Below are positions 16,569 to 25,357 of a DNA stretch of 64,000 nucleotides, piece after piece. A program made the translations under genes and the position numbers. The notes below the pieces were generated by a model. The model saw only the letters and a list, made by a program, of their open reading frames with translations, made no database searches and was not told the DNA's origin. The stretch's first letter is position 1. Each line of letters begins with the position of its first letter. The stretch is taken from positions 16,234-80,233 of the forward strand of contig NZ_FRDI01000006.1 in assembly GCF_900143255.1 (NCBI RefSeq). Reading direction: 5' to 3'. Source of the stretch: Desulfovibrio litoralis DSM 11393. Its GTDB lineage: Bacteria > Desulfobacterota > Desulfovibrionia > Desulfovibrionales > Desulfovibrionaceae.

Positions 16569-17018
16569 ATGACAAATTCAAACAATAATCACGGCGAACT
16601 GCTCGAAAAAACAGACTTTCCCAAGACACAATGTTGGATAACCCACCGTGTTTCTTATGGCGAAACCGATATGATGAATGTGGTATATTATGCAGAATAC
16701 TTACATTATTTTGAAAGAGCCCGCAACGAATTAATTCGTAACAGCGGCTTAAGCTATAAAGAATGCGAGCTTAGAGGGCTTTTTTTACCTGTTCGAGAAG
16801 CGAATTGTCGTTATCGCTCTTCGGCGAGATATGACGATTTATTACAAATCAGGGTCGGTATTTCCGAATGGAACAAGGCGTCGCTAAAATTTATCTATGA
16901 AATTTATGACGAAACAAAAACAAAACTGCTCGCTACGGGCTTCACTCTCCACGCTTGTGTTAACGCCGAGTCTAAGCCTATTGCCGTTCCCACTTGGCTT
17001 AAAGAATTATTTAGTTAA
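16569..17018 (+). CDS. YbgC/4HBT-family acyl-CoA thioesterase
   Basis: 149-aa hotdog-fold thioesterase. The family signature VSYGETDMMNVVYYAEYLHYFERARNE is complete, with the active-site Asp in ETD around residue 38 (quoted here in short: YGETDMM, VYYAEYL, ERARNE). It would hydrolyse acyl-CoA thioesters; in enterobacteria YbgC associates with the Tol-Pal system, but no tol genes are nearby here. GGAG precedes the ATG. It ends at a bidirectional terminator shared with infB. Confidence 0.9.
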   Translation: MTNSNNNHGELLEKTDFPKTQCWITHRVSYGETDMMNVVYYAEYLHYFERARNELIRNSGLSYKECELRGLFLPVREANCRYRSSARYDDLLQIRVGISEWNKASLKFIYEIYDETKTKLLATGFTLHACVNAESKPIAVPTWLKELFS

Positions 17019-17046
17019 AAAAACTTACTCGTTAATGAACATAAAT

Positions 17047-17088
17047 AAAAAACCCGCTTGAAGCTTTTAAGGCTTAAGCGGGTTTTTT
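17047..17088. terminator. Bidirectional terminator between thioesterase and infB
   Basis: AAAAAACCCGCTTGAAGC pairs with GCTTAAGCGGGTTTTTT around a 5-6 nt loop, with T runs on either side. It serves the converging thioesterase and infB genes. Confidence 0.9.
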
Positions 17089-17113
17089 GGTTTTATATTA
17101 GTAGAATAAAGAG

Positions 17114-20100
17114 TTAGAGCTTTGCGGCTTCTTCAACAGTTTCAAATGCTTCAATAACATCAGAAGCTTTAATATCATTAAAGTTTTCTATGCTAATTCC
17201 ACACTCGTAACCTTTTAAGACTTCACGCACGTCATCTTTAAAGCGTTTTAGAGAGCTGATTTTGCCTGTATGAACGACAATACCGTCTCTTAAGAGGCGA
17301 ATACCTGCGTTGCGTGTGATTTTTCCGTCAATAACGAAACAACCTGCAACCACTCCCGCCTTAGGCAGGCTAAAGGTTTGACGCACTTCTGCTTGTCCGA
17401 GATAAACTTCTTTACTAACGGGTGCGAGCATTCCTTCCATCGCACTGCGTACTTCTTCAACCAATTTATAGATAATGTCATAGAAACGGATTTCAACATT
17501 TTCATTTTCGGCAACTTCTTTAATTTTCGCCGTCGGGCGTACGTTAAAGCCGATAATAATTGCTGATGAAGCGGCCGCAAGCATAATATCTGATTCGGTA
17601 ATTGCTCCGGTTCCGCTATGAATAACCTGTACTTTAACTTTTGCCGTAGCAAGTTTAAGTAAGGCATCGGTGATCGCTTCCAAAGAACCATGCACATCAG
17701 CTTTAACAACCAAGTTGAGCGAAAGGGCTTCAACTTCGTCAGGGCGACGAGCAAGGAAAGTCTCAAGGGTAACCTTACTTTCTTTGGCGAGGTCTTTCTC
17801 TCTTTGTTTATTTCCACGAGTTTCAGCAATACGACGAGCTAATTTTTCATCAGTCAAACAAACAAATTCTTCTCCGGCCTCGGGTACTCCGTCAAAACCT
17901 TGTACCACAACAGGTGTAGAAGGACCGGCCTCTTTGATTGCCTTACCTTTATCATCAAACATAGCACGCACTTTACCGCTCAACACGCCACAAACGAAAG
18001 TATCACCGACTTTTAAAGTTCCCTGTTGAATTAAAACAGTACCTAAAGCTCCGCGTCCTTTATCTAGGCGAGCCTCGACAATATGTCCTCTTGCCAATTT
18101 ATTTGGATTGGCTTTAAGTTCCATTATCTCTGCTTGTAGAGCGAGTAATTCCATAAAGTCATCAAGACCTTGGCGAGTCTTTGCCGAAACATAAGAATAA
18201 GTCGTTGTTCCGCCCCAATCTTCAGGCACAAGTTCAAGCTCGGAAAGTTCTCGTTTAATGCGATCAGGATCAGCGGTTTCTTTATCCATTTTGTTGACGG
18301 CAACCATAATAGGAACATTAGCAGCCTTGGCATGGTTAACGGCTTCTCTGGTTTGTTCCATAACGCCGTCATCAGCCGCAACAACCAAGACAACGATATC
18401 GGTAATTTGAGCACCTCTGGCACGCATTGAGGTAAACGCTTCGTGGCCCGGGGTATCAAGGAAAACGATTTCGCCTTTTTTGGTTTTTACATGATAAGCA
18501 CCGATGTGTTGGGTAATTCCGCCTGCTTCACCTGCGGCAACCGTCTCTTTGCGGATTGCGTCAAGTAAGGACGTTTTACCGTGGTCAACGTGTCCCATAA
18601 TCGTAATAACCGGAGGACGCTGTTGAAAATCTTCAGGATTTTCGGCACTTTCGTCAACCAATAAAATATCTTCGGAGTAACCGACCTTTTCAACTTCATA
18701 GCCAAATTCGGCGGCAACAACGGTAGCTGTTTCTATATCAAGCGTTTGGTTAATTGTCGCCATAACGCCAAGACCGAATAATATTTTAATTATTTCTCCG
18801 GCTTTTAAGCCCATTTGGTGAGCTAAATCAGAAACTCTAATAAATTCATCAACCTTAATTTTACGCTTAACGGCTTTAAGTGGTTGAGTGGAAACAGGTT
18901 TAATCTCACGACGCTTATTTTTTTGTCTGCGTCCCAAGTGATTTAACGCACTGTCATCTCCGTCCATATGTTTTTTCTTACGACCAAATTCCTCAGAAAA
19001 ATCAACGGTACGTTTATCTTTATTGCGTCTTTTTTTATTTTCAATATCCGCACCAACCGCAGGTGCAAAAGGTGCAGAATTTGGACGAGAGCCACCGGGG
19101 CGAGAAACGCCAGGGCGAGTTCCACCGGGACGTTGGCGATTGTCTCTTGAATCTGCATCTTTGTCTTTATCTACAAAGCCACCCGGGCGAGGAGCATATC
19201 CTCCGGCAGGGCGGGGGGTATAACCACCGGCACCTGCAGGACGAGGAGTATAAGCACCCGCAGGGCGATCTCCCGCAGGGCGAAAAGGTCTGTCTCCGGC
19301 TGGGCGAAAAGGACGATCTCCGCTCGGGCGATCTCCGGCAGGGCGATCTCCGGCAGGGCGATCTCCGGCAGGGCGAAAAGGTCTATCTCCCGCTGGGCGG
19401 TCTCCTGCTGGGCGATAAGGCCTGTCTCCCGCAGGGCGATCTCCGGCTGGGCGATAAGGTCTGTCTCCCGCTGGGCGATCTCCGGCTGGGCGATAAGGTC
19501 TGTCGCCACTCGGGCGATCTGAGCTATTTCGTTGAGGACGTTCACCCTGATTATTATTTTGTCGTCCGCGTCCTGCGTTATCATATCCCGGTCTGTTCCC
19601 GGAATGATGTTGCGACCTGTTGTTTTCTCCGCCTTGCCTGTTCCCAGATGCTGACGCTGGGGCTGAGGCTTGAGTATCTTGTGCTTGAGGGCGCGAAATA
19701 ACTTTTACGGTAGGAGTGGAAATTTCAGGTTTATTGGCTTTTTTAGGTCTGTTGTGCGTTTCGTCTTTTTGTTCCGCATGAGACGCTTGGTTGGCTACAG
19801 AGGCCTTGTGTGTGTCGTCATGGGCGTTTGCACTGATATTTTCAAAATTTTTATCGGTTGCTTTTTCACCTGTGTGATTTGCAGTAGGTTCAGTTGCTTT
19901 ATTTTGAGTTTGAGGAGACTCAACTTTTGAGGCAACGACTTCAGGCTGTGAGCTTTCGGTGTTTTGCAACGGTTTTATTTCACCGGGTTTGCTAATTACC
20001 TTAGCTTCGGCATGTTGTATTTTATTTTTTGCCTGAGCTTTTTTACTGTTGTTTTTTGAAGCCTCGGCAGTAGCTTTATCTTTTTTAGCAGGTTCATTGT

Positions 20101-20356
20101 TTTTAACCTTGCCTTTATTCGCATCAGCCTCAGGCACGGGGTTTTCTGTTCCGCGTCGTCTAACTTTTATATTGCGACTTGCTTCTATTTTTTTAGCTTC
20201 TATGTGAGCATTAATATTGCTGATATCTTCGGGCTTGAGCAAAGAATTAACACTTTTTGCCGGGATTTTTAGTTCCTTACATATTCCAAGTAATCTCTGT
20301 TCATCTTCTTTTATTGATGAAGCGAAATCTTTAACCTTAACCTTATCTTCACTCAT
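17114..20356 (-). CDS. infB: Translation initiation factor IF-2
   Basis: 1080-aa GTPase that places initiator tRNA on the 30S subunit. An IF2_N domain lies at about residues 6-60 and another at about 500-550. Between them is a long basic, disordered linker, including an RPAGDRP repeat tract around residues 280-385. The GTPase domain starts with GHVDHGKTS near 588, then [12 protein letters not shown] and SAK, followed by the C-terminal beta-barrels. Length is above the ~890-aa E. coli form and in line with long Desulfovibrio IF-2s. AAGGGG precedes the ATG. It is last of rimP-nusA-ylxR-infB. Confidence 0.98.
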   Translation of the reverse strand: MSEDKVKVKDFASSIKEDEQRLLGICKELKIPAKSVNSLLKPEDISNINAHIEAKKIEASRNIKVRRRGTENPVPEADANKGKVKNNEPAKKDKATAEASKNNSKKAQAKNKIQHAEAKVISKPGEIKPLQNTESSQPEVVASKVESPQTQNKATEPTANHTGEKATDKNFENISANAHDDTHKASVANQASHAEQKDETHNRPKKANKPEISTPTVKVISRPQAQDTQASAPASASGNRQGGENNRSQHHSGNRPGYDNAGRGRQNNNQGERPQRNSSDRPSGDRPYRPAGDRPAGDRPYRPAGDRPAGDRPYRPAGDRPAGDRPFRPAGDRPAGDRPAGDRPSGDRPFRPAGDRPFRPAGDRPAGAYTPRPAGAGGYTPRPAGGYAPRPGGFVDKDKDADSRDNRQRPGGTRPGVSRPGGSRPNSAPFAPAVGADIENKKRRNKDKRTVDFSEEFGRKKKHMDGDDSALNHLGRRQKNKRREIKPVSTQPLKAVKRKIKVDEFIRVSDLAHQMGLKAGEIIKILFGLGVMATINQTLDIETATVVAAEFGYEVEKVGYSEDILLVDESAENPEDFQQRPPVITIMGHVDHGKTSLLDAIRKETVAAGEAGGITQHIGAYHVKTKKGEIVFLDTPGHEAFTSMRARGAQITDIVVLVVAADDGVMEQTREAVNHAKAANVPIMVAVNKMDKETADPDRIKRELSELELVPEDWGGTTTYSYVSAKTRQGLDDFMELLALQAEIMELKANPNKLARGHIVEARLDKGRGALGTVLIQQGTLKVGDTFVCGVLSGKVRAMFDDKGKAIKEAGPSTPVVVQGFDGVPEAGEEFVCLTDEKLARRIAETRGNKQREKDLAKESKVTLETFLARRPDEVEALSLNLVVKADVHGSLEAITDALLKLATAKVKVQVIHSGTGAITESDIMLAAASSAIIIGFNVRPTAKIKEVAENENVEIRFYDIIYKLVEEVRSAMEGMLAPVSKEVYLGQAEVRQTFSLPKAGVVAGCFVIDGKITRNAGIRLLRDGIVVHTGKISSLKRFKDDVREVLKGYECGISIENFNDIKASDVIEAFETVEEAAKL
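19203..19520 (-). repeat. Coding tandem repeat in infB (RPAGDRP units)
   Basis: The DNA is built of 12-36 bp units reading gggcgatctccggca and variants, encoding alternating [15 protein letters not shown] and FRPAGDRP blocks. The GC content is much higher than in the flanks. Unit copy number is likely to vary between strains by slippage. Long open frames on the opposite strand here are artefacts of the repeat. Confidence 0.9.
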
Positions 20357-20501
20357 GTATAACCCCTTTTGCTCCCGGCATTATTCAACAACAGTGTTTT
20401 TAAACTCACTCTGATGATAAATATTAGCTTTATTAAACTTTTGCTTTTATTGCCAAATATAACAGTATTATTTGTATTTTAATCTGATATGTTATTTCAT
20501 T

Positions 20502-20852
20502 TTAAGTTTTATTTTGTGTTTTTGTTTTATGTTTGTAATGAAAGAGTTTTTTGAAACAGTTTTCATTATTGCAAAGATAATAACCGCGTCCTGTAAGAGT
20601 TTTTGTTTGATCAAAAACAAATTCTCCGACTATTTCGGTATTATCCGTTATTGTAAAGCCTTTTTCAAGGGCAGATCTCAATAAAACAAAACGCTTTAAA
20701 TTGTTTTTTTCCAAACAAAGCCGACAGATAATACAAGTACGCATGGCAACATGATGTTTTTTATCATCTTTATTCTCAATATCAACAGAAGTACAAAACG
20801 CTTGTGGTTTTATATTTTGTAGATTGTGTGAATTGTTTTCTGAATATTGCAT
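20502..20852 (-). CDS. YlxR-family RNA-binding protein (DUF448)
   Basis: 116 aa. The YlxR core begins at MRTCIICR around residue 37, with the RxCxxCR motif and KRFVLL, and ends with GRGYYLC plus NCFKKLF, followed by a Lys-rich tail. Family members are about 90 aa and bind RNA; B. subtilis YlxR (RnpM) binds RNase P RNA. The 36 residues before the core (QNIKPQAFCTS...) are unusual and neither candidate start has a good ribosome site, so translation may begin at the internal ATG (20744). Its place between nusA and infB is the conserved one. Confidence 0.85.
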   Translation of the reverse strand: MQYSENNSHNLQNIKPQAFCTSVDIENKDDKKHHVAMRTCIICRLCLEKNNLKRFVLLRSALEKGFTITDNTEIVGEFVFDQTKTLTGRGYYLCNNENCFKKLFHYKHKTKTQNKT

Positions 20853-20875
20853 AGCTGTGGGCAGTTTAAGATTAA

Positions 20876-22207
20876 TTAAGACGCTTCTTTTCTGGGTCTG
20901 TCTTTTTTCTTATTGTTAGGTTTTTTATTGTTTTTCTTATTACCTTTGGGTTCGGTTGGGCCGCTGTTAAGTTCAACAAACTCAGAACGCACAAAGTTTA
21001 AGGCATTACGCAACTCAGTTAAAGTTTCGTCATTGATGTTCAAGCTTTCTTTGATGCTTGCATCATCAGTATTGTGTAAAAGTTCAAGGTTGTTATAACC
21101 TGCTCCGAGTATTGCTTCTAGGTTAAGCCCTGCCATATTTGCGATTTGTTCAAGTCCTTTGATATGACCGGCTTCGTTATAGCGAGATTCGGTGAAAATA
21201 TCTATTTTCCAACCGAGTAATTTAGAGGCAAGTTTAACGTTTTGTCCCTTACGCCCAATAGCATTGGTTAATTGGTCATCAGGCACAATGACTTCTAACA
21301 AGTTATTGTCTTCGTCAACAATAATTCTAGAAATTACCGCAGGAGCTAAAGCATTTTTTGAATATGTGGCAATATCCGGGCTCCAAACAACAATATCAAT
21401 TCGTTCGCCACGTAATTCTTGGACAATATTTTGAATTCTTGCACCACGAATACCAACGCAAGCACCCACAGGATCAACATCACGGTCTTTACTCATAACC
21501 GCTACTTTGGCACGAGAACCGGGATCACGAGAAACCGCCATGATTTGAACGGTTCCGTCATCAACCTCAGGCACTTCACGGCGGAATAAAGCCGCCATAT
21601 AGTCTCTGTGAGATCTGGAAATTAAAATTTGAGGGCCGCGAGCTTCTTTGTAAACATCAAGAACAACAGCCTGAATACGGTCATTGCGTTTAAAGTGTTC
21701 ACGAGGAATTTGTTCTTCTCTTGGTAAGATAGCTTCGGTGCGTCCAAGGTTAATAACCCAGCCACCCTTATCACGACGTTGAACCATACCGCTTACGATT
21801 TCGTTTTTACGGTCTTTATATTCTTCATAAATCAAGCTTTGTTCAGCATCACGCATTTTTTGGATAATAACTTGTTTAGCCGATTGAGCGGCAATACGTC
21901 CAAGGTCTTCTATTTTGAGTCTAAAGCCCATTTCGTCATCAAGCTGAACGCTCGGGTCGTGTAAACGTGCGGCTTCAAGGTCTATTTCTCTATTAGGGTC
22001 ATCGATTTCTTTAACAACGATTTTAAATTGATAAACTTCCATCTCGCCTGAGTCTTCGTTTAAACTCACTTCAATATCTATATCATCACCATATTTACGC
22101 ACAACGGAAGTGCGTACGGCTTCTTCAAGCGTAGTTACCAAAACATGGCGTTCGATGCCTTTATCTTTACTGATTTGTTCAATGGCTTTTTTTAATTCGA
22201 GGCTCAT
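20876..22207 (-). CDS. nusA: Transcription termination/antitermination factor NusA
   Basis: 443-aa RNA polymerase-binding factor. N-terminal domain (LKKAIEQISKDKGI), S1 domain around residues 130-200 (GMVQRRDKGGWVINLG), KH1 with DPVGACVGIRGARIQ, KH2 with NAIGRKGQNVKLASKL, and a Lys/Asn-rich C-terminal tail in place of the E. coli acidic repeats. The ATG at 22207 is preceded by AAGGAGG at ideal spacing; an upstream in-frame start at 22243 is not needed. It belongs to the operon whose leader carries two terminators, so NusA could feed back on its own synthesis. Confidence 0.97.
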   Translation of the reverse strand: MSLELKKAIEQISKDKGIERHVLVTTLEEAVRTSVVRKYGDDIDIEVSLNEDSGEMEVYQFKIVVKEIDDPNREIDLEAARLHDPSVQLDDEMGFRLKIEDLGRIAAQSAKQVIIQKMRDAEQSLIYEEYKDRKNEIVSGMVQRRDKGGWVINLGRTEAILPREEQIPREHFKRNDRIQAVVLDVYKEARGPQILISRSHRDYMAALFRREVPEVDDGTVQIMAVSRDPGSRAKVAVMSKDRDVDPVGACVGIRGARIQNIVQELRGERIDIVVWSPDIATYSKNALAPAVISRIIVDEDNNLLEVIVPDDQLTNAIGRKGQNVKLASKLLGWKIDIFTESRYNEAGHIKGLEQIANMAGLNLEAILGAGYNNLELLHNTDDASIKESLNINDETLTELRNALNFVRSEFVELNSGPTEPKGNKKNNKKPNNKKKDRPRKEAS

Positions 22208-22254
22208 TTCCCCCTCCTTTTTCAGACTTTCACTAAAACCCAAACGAGCTTAAC

Positions 22255-22908
22255 TTATTTATTGTGTTTTTTACCTTTTTGTGCCTCAAAATCATAAACC
22301 AAATTGATTTTTTTTATATTTGACCAGGCAAGTTTTAAAACCGATGGTTCCGCCTGAGAAGACGGAGCGTCAGCTGGTAAAAAACTTACACTTTCGTCAG
22401 CACTGTTTAAATCGACACTTAATACTTTTCCGATAAAATTTTTACGCAGTTTATATTCAGTCATTGCTGTTTTAAGTGTTAAATCAAAAACTTGTCCTAT
22501 ATAAGGAAGAATTTGTTCCGCTTTAAAAAAGCTACGCTCAAGCCCCGGAGAAGAAACTTCTAAAGTATAGGCATCATCAATTAAATCAGCCTCTTCAATT
22601 TCAAAGCCGAGTTGTTTTGAAATTAAGGTGCATTGATTAACCGTAACCGCATTGCCTAATTGTGTTTCTGCTTGGGTCTCTGATTGTATTTCGGTTAAGC
22701 AAGGGGTATTTTCTTCATCTTTTGGAAGAGAGGCGGCCTGTTGAATATTTTGTTGAATATTTTGTTGAATATTTTGAGGTGTTTCAACATAAAGCCTAAC
22801 AAGCAGGCGGCCGGCACCGGTTAACTCAAGCCCCCAAACTTCTAAGCCTTGAGCTTTTACGAAGGGTTCAGCCATCGTTAAAATTTGAGCATGTAAAGGA
22901 TTTTGCAT
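22255..22908 (-). CDS. rimP: Ribosome maturation factor RimP with a low-complexity insert
   Basis: 217 aa against about 150-160 for the family. RimP assists 30S assembly. Conserved parts are EVWGLELTGAGRLLVRLYVE at the N-terminus, CTLISKQLG, and the hallmark YTLEVSSPGLERSF. Between residues ~42 and ~90 an extra polar stretch separates two strands of the N-domain; it begins with three NIQQ units encoded by a 15-bp tandem repeat. The ATG at 22908 was taken over a TTG three codons earlier. The 47-bp gap to nusA supports one operon. Confidence 0.92.
   Translation of the reverse strand: MQNPLHAQILTMAEPFVKAQGLEVWGLELTGAGRLLVRLYVETPQNIQQNIQQNIQQAASLPKDEENTPCLTEIQSETQAETQLGNAVTVNQCTLISKQLGFEIEEADLIDDAYTLEVSSPGLERSFFKAEQILPYIGQVFDLTLKTAMTEYKLRKNFIGKVLSVDLNSADESVSFLPADAPSSQAEPSVLKLAWSNIKKINLVYDFEAQKGKKHNK
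22742..22778 (-). repeat. 15-bp tandem repeat inside rimP
   Basis: ttgaatattttgttg occurs about two and a half times, encoding NIQQ units with extra Gln/Asn. It keeps the reading frame. Confidence 0.8.
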
Positions 22909-23020
22909 AGATAACAATAAAAAACCTTATAGGGAACTTTTAAATATTTGTCTCGCTATTTCGCTAAAAGACACTATTTTTCATAAAGCCCTAAAAATAA
23001 AATTACTAGATTAATAAAAC

Positions 23021-23050
23021 AAAAAAAGGGAGGTCTTGTTCGACCACCCC
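23021..23050 (-). terminator. Second intrinsic terminator in the rimP operon leader
   Basis: On the minus strand GGGGTGGTC-gaacaa-GACCTCCC is followed directly by seven T. It lies about 115 bp before the rimP start and about 150 bp downstream of the candidate promoter, so it could attenuate the operon or end a short leader RNA. Confidence 0.7.
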
Positions 23051-23127
23051 GTTTATGCCGTCATGTGGCTACACAGGATGCGTTAATAATTTTAAATAAG
23101 CTTAATAAAATCATTAACTCGCATAAC

Positions 23128-23178
23128 AAAAAAACAAGACAAAACAATCAACTGAAAAGCGTTTCGCTCTTGTCTTGT
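23128..23178 (-). terminator. First intrinsic terminator in the rimP operon leader
   Basis: On the minus strand ACAAGACAA pairs with TTGTCTTGT, enclosing a small AGCG/CGCT hairpin, and is followed by seven T. It begins about 25 bp after the candidate -10 element, so most transcripts would stop at about 70 nt unless antiterminated. Confidence 0.65.
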
Positions 23179-23205
23179 ATTAAACTTATTTTGCTAAACT
23201 TACCC

Positions 23206-23234
23206 TTTTTAGAACGAAGTTACAAGCTTGTCAA
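23206..23234 (-). promoter_or_regulatory. Candidate sigma-70 promoter of the rimP-nusA-ylxR-infB operon
   Basis: On the minus strand a perfect TTGACA is separated by exactly 17 bp from TAAAAA, a weak -10. It points toward rimP through the two leader terminators. The 23235-23410 stretch behind it shows nothing else. Confidence 0.45.
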
Positions 23235-23409
23235 GTTTTATATAAAAAAATATGCAAAAGTTTTTTTATAAAAGTATTGTAAAGCGAAATTTTAGAAAGC
23301 TTGATACTTATTCATAAAGAGAGTGAAAATAAGAGAATTTGACTTTAAATAATACGCTTGGTACTGCTTTTAAGTGATATAAATCAGTTGTTTTATAGTT
23401 AATAAATAA

Positions 23410-23812
23410 TTGTTTAAGGAATATTTTTATTTAAACCCTATACTTTTTTTACGAAATAAACCCGTCTGCGTCGCCTCATATATTTATAATAAAACTTGTT
23501 TTTATTATAATCTATTTATTCTCACCCCATACTTTTATGAAATAAACATCTTTGCGTCGCCAGTAACAACAGCATTATGCAATGAAAAGGAAACATACTC
23601 CCATGAAATAAACTTTATTTGGGTCGCCTCCGACTATTCATATAATAAAATTACATTTTTATTATAACTTTATTATTTAAACTTCATACTCCCACGAAAT
23701 AAACTTTATTTGGGTCGTCTCATATCTCTATAATAAAACTTGTTTTTATTATAATCTATTAAAAAACTAACGCTCCCACGAAATTAAGTTTGTTGGTCGT
23801 CTCCGACGGGCA
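23410..23812. repeat. Cluster of about four AT-palindrome repeat units (reverse orientation)
   Basis: Reverse-oriented copies of the ~86-bp unit: catactcccacgaaataaac, tttgggtcgcctc, then the palindrome (ataataaaacttgtttttattat) and tttaaac. The unit spacing is 85-130 bp because the first copies are interrupted. The open frame across 23410-23667 is made of repeat sequence and is not counted as a gene. Confidence 0.8.
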
Positions 23813-23950
23813 CGGGGAAAATGTTTTCCCCTTTGCATTCCCGCCATAAGGGGCTAGTCGCCCCTTAACCCCACGACGCATCACGCATTAGTTGATGCCT
23901 ATCGGCATCAAAAGTTTAAACGCACGTTAGCCCCTTTTGATGGCGATTTT
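23813..23950. repeat. Second hairpin module adjoining the repeat cluster
   Basis: Reverse copy of the module at 43826-44110: gggcacggggaaaatg, a ggggc/gcccc arm, gcatcacgcattagttgatgcc with its inverse ggcatcaa, then gtttaaacgcac. TTGATGCC/GGCATCAA is a perfect 8-bp stem. The module sits at the end of the AT-palindrome cluster, as it does at 44 kb. Confidence 0.75.
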
Positions 23951-23963
23951 ATCCTCATGATTT

Positions 23964-24079
23964 TGTTCACTGTCCCTAAAATAGATCCATTGTAAAAGAA
24001 ACACTTTTAGCCAACAACACCACTAACAAAAGAACAGTTGGAAAATTGGCAAGATTTAGATAAACTTAAGTGTAATTAG
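23964..24079 (+). pseudogene. Orphan 3' end of a MORN/YwqK-repeat gene (upstream copy)
   Basis: Closely matches 25117-25229. After an in-frame TAG at 24008 the 23 codons to the stop at 24079 read TTPLTKEQLENWQDLDKLKCN, the ending expected for paralogues of the gene that follows. There is no start and no upstream coding part. Confidence 0.7.
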
Positions 24080-24119
24080 ATTGAACTACTGTAAATTATT
24101 AAAAAATTAAGGAGCTTTT

Positions 24120-25160
24120 ATGAAATTATCTTCTTTTGCCCTAACTGTTTGTTTAGTGTTTTGTTTCTGCTTTAATACGCCAAAGGCTTTTGCTCAAGAT
24201 GCCTGCCCTTTAACCGAGGCAGAAATTAAGAAAGATAAAAAATTTGAGATGATTGGTACCGAAACAATTGGGGAAAATAGAGAATATAAAGTAGATGACA
24301 ATACTGTAATTCCGCTTGAAAAAGAGCAACACTTCAATGTCTATGAATCTGAAAAAAAAGATTGTTTTTATGGACAAAATGAAAAGTTGGCATTTGAAAT
24401 ACCTATTTTACAAGAAAAAGAAAAAGGCATTGCCAGAGTATACTATCCAAGCGGAGAGCTTTTTGTGGAGTCTCCCATGCAAGGGGAAGAACAACATGGC
24501 GTTGAAAAACGTTATTATCCCAAAGGAAAGCTCAAGCAAGAAACTCCATATAGTAACAACAAGAAAGAAGGAATTCAAAAATATTATTACGAAGACGGAA
24601 GCATCTCAACAGAAATTCCCTATGTAAACAATAAACAAGACGGTGTTGAAAAGTCATATTATGGATATGGAAAAGTTAAAGATGAAATTCCATATGTTGC
24701 CGGAAAAATCGAGGGAATTAGACGACATTATCAACATGACGGCACTCTTGAATCAGAAAAAACTTATGTCAACGATAACGAAGAAGGAATCCAAAAACAT
24801 TATCACGAAAATGGAAAGCTTTTTTATCAAACGTCCTATGTCGCAGGTAAACAAGAGGGAATTGCGAAAATCTACCATGAGAGCGGAAAGCTATCAGGAG
24901 AAATACCTTGGGTAGCAGACAATAAAGAAGGGATTATGAAATTATACTGTGAAAACGGTAGATTAATAGTAACCATAACATTCTCTGATAATGAAGCTGT
25001 TAGCGGACTTATTTATAACACCGATAAGTCAACAACAACACTAACAACAGAACAATTGGAACATTGGTGGGTTTTAGAGAACCTTGAATGTAACATTGAA
25101 TTGAACCATTATAAGCTGTTCACGTCTACAATAAGACTCTTGAAAAAGAAAAACTTCTAG
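24120..25160 (+). CDS. Secreted MORN/YwqK-type repeat protein
   Basis: 346 aa with a clear signal peptide (hydrophobic core FALTVCLVFCFCF, cleavage likely after AFA near residue 25). The body is about eight repeats of roughly 23 residues of the form YYxxGKLxxExPYxxxKxEGIxK, the toxin-antitoxin YwqK/MORN_2 variant (PF07661). Such repeats form beta-hairpin ladders; the function is unknown. AAGGAG precedes the ATG. The C-terminus is odd: TTTLTTEQLEHWWVLENLECN is followed by 21 extra residues and a TAG, after which a second, better copy of the same ending continues in frame. Confidence 0.8.
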   Translation: MKLSSFALTVCLVFCFCFNTPKAFAQDACPLTEAEIKKDKKFEMIGTETIGENREYKVDDNTVIPLEKEQHFNVYESEKKDCFYGQNEKLAFEIPILQEKEKGIARVYYPSGELFVESPMQGEEQHGVEKRYYPKGKLKQETPYSNNKKEGIQKYYYEDGSISTEIPYVNNKQDGVEKSYYGYGKVKDEIPYVAGKIEGIRRHYQHDGTLESEKTYVNDNEEGIQKHYHENGKLFYQTSYVAGKQEGIAKIYHESGKLSGEIPWVADNKEGIMKLYCENGRLIVTITFSDNEAVSGLIYNTDKSTTTLTTEQLEHWWVLENLECNIELNHYKLFTSTIRLLKKKNF

Positions 25161-25229
25161 TCCACAACACCGCTAACAAAAGAACAATTGGAAAATTGGC
25201 AAGATTTATATAAACTTGAGTGTAATTAA
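25161..25229 (+). pseudogene. Orphan 3' end of a MORN/YwqK-repeat gene (downstream copy)
   Basis: Directly after the TAG stop of the preceding gene and in the same frame, 23 codons read STTPLTKEQLENWQDLYKLECN and a TAA. The same block, also preceded by an in-frame TAG, stands upstream of the gene. It is either a remnant of tandem paralogues or, less likely, a read-through extension. Confidence 0.65.
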
Positions 25230-25256
25230 TGAGGTTGCTTTTGAGCAAAATAGTAT

Positions 25257-25349
25257 TTACATATAATGCTTATTTACGCTCCGGTGAAATATATTCGCAA
25301 TGAGCTGAACTTTGTTTTTAGAAAGCAAACTAACTTTGATTTTAAATAG
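25257..25349 (+). pseudogene. Degenerate 5' fragment of a GT2 gene
   Basis: The frame reading IMLIYAPVKYIRNELNFVF and then KQTNFDFK plus TAG aligns without gaps to residues 9-36 of the GT2 gene that starts at 25358 (IMPTYNKVKYIRKALNSVF...). It is a truncated, decayed tandem copy of that gene's start. Confidence 0.7.
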
Positions 25350-25357
25350 GAATAGCC

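Noticed and set aside
19063-19701. 212-codon plus-strand frame opposite infB
   Set aside because: It is a by-product of the GC-rich RPAGDRP repeat on the minus strand; infB is certain.
23021-23090. tRNA, 4.5S or 6S RNA gene in the rimP leader
   Set aside because: No cloverleaf, no SRP tetraloop pattern and no 6S bubble could be recognised; only the terminator hairpins are supported.
23065-23271. 68-codon plus-strand frame
   Set aside because: It runs across the two leader terminators of the rimP operon and has no ribosome site.
23410-23667. 85-codon plus-strand frame
   Set aside because: It is made entirely of inverted copies of the AT-palindrome repeat.
24008-24010. Pyrrolysine-type TAG read-through in the YwqK family
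   Set aside because: No PYLIS-like evidence or pyl genes in the window; duplication of an already broken end explains the shared TAG.
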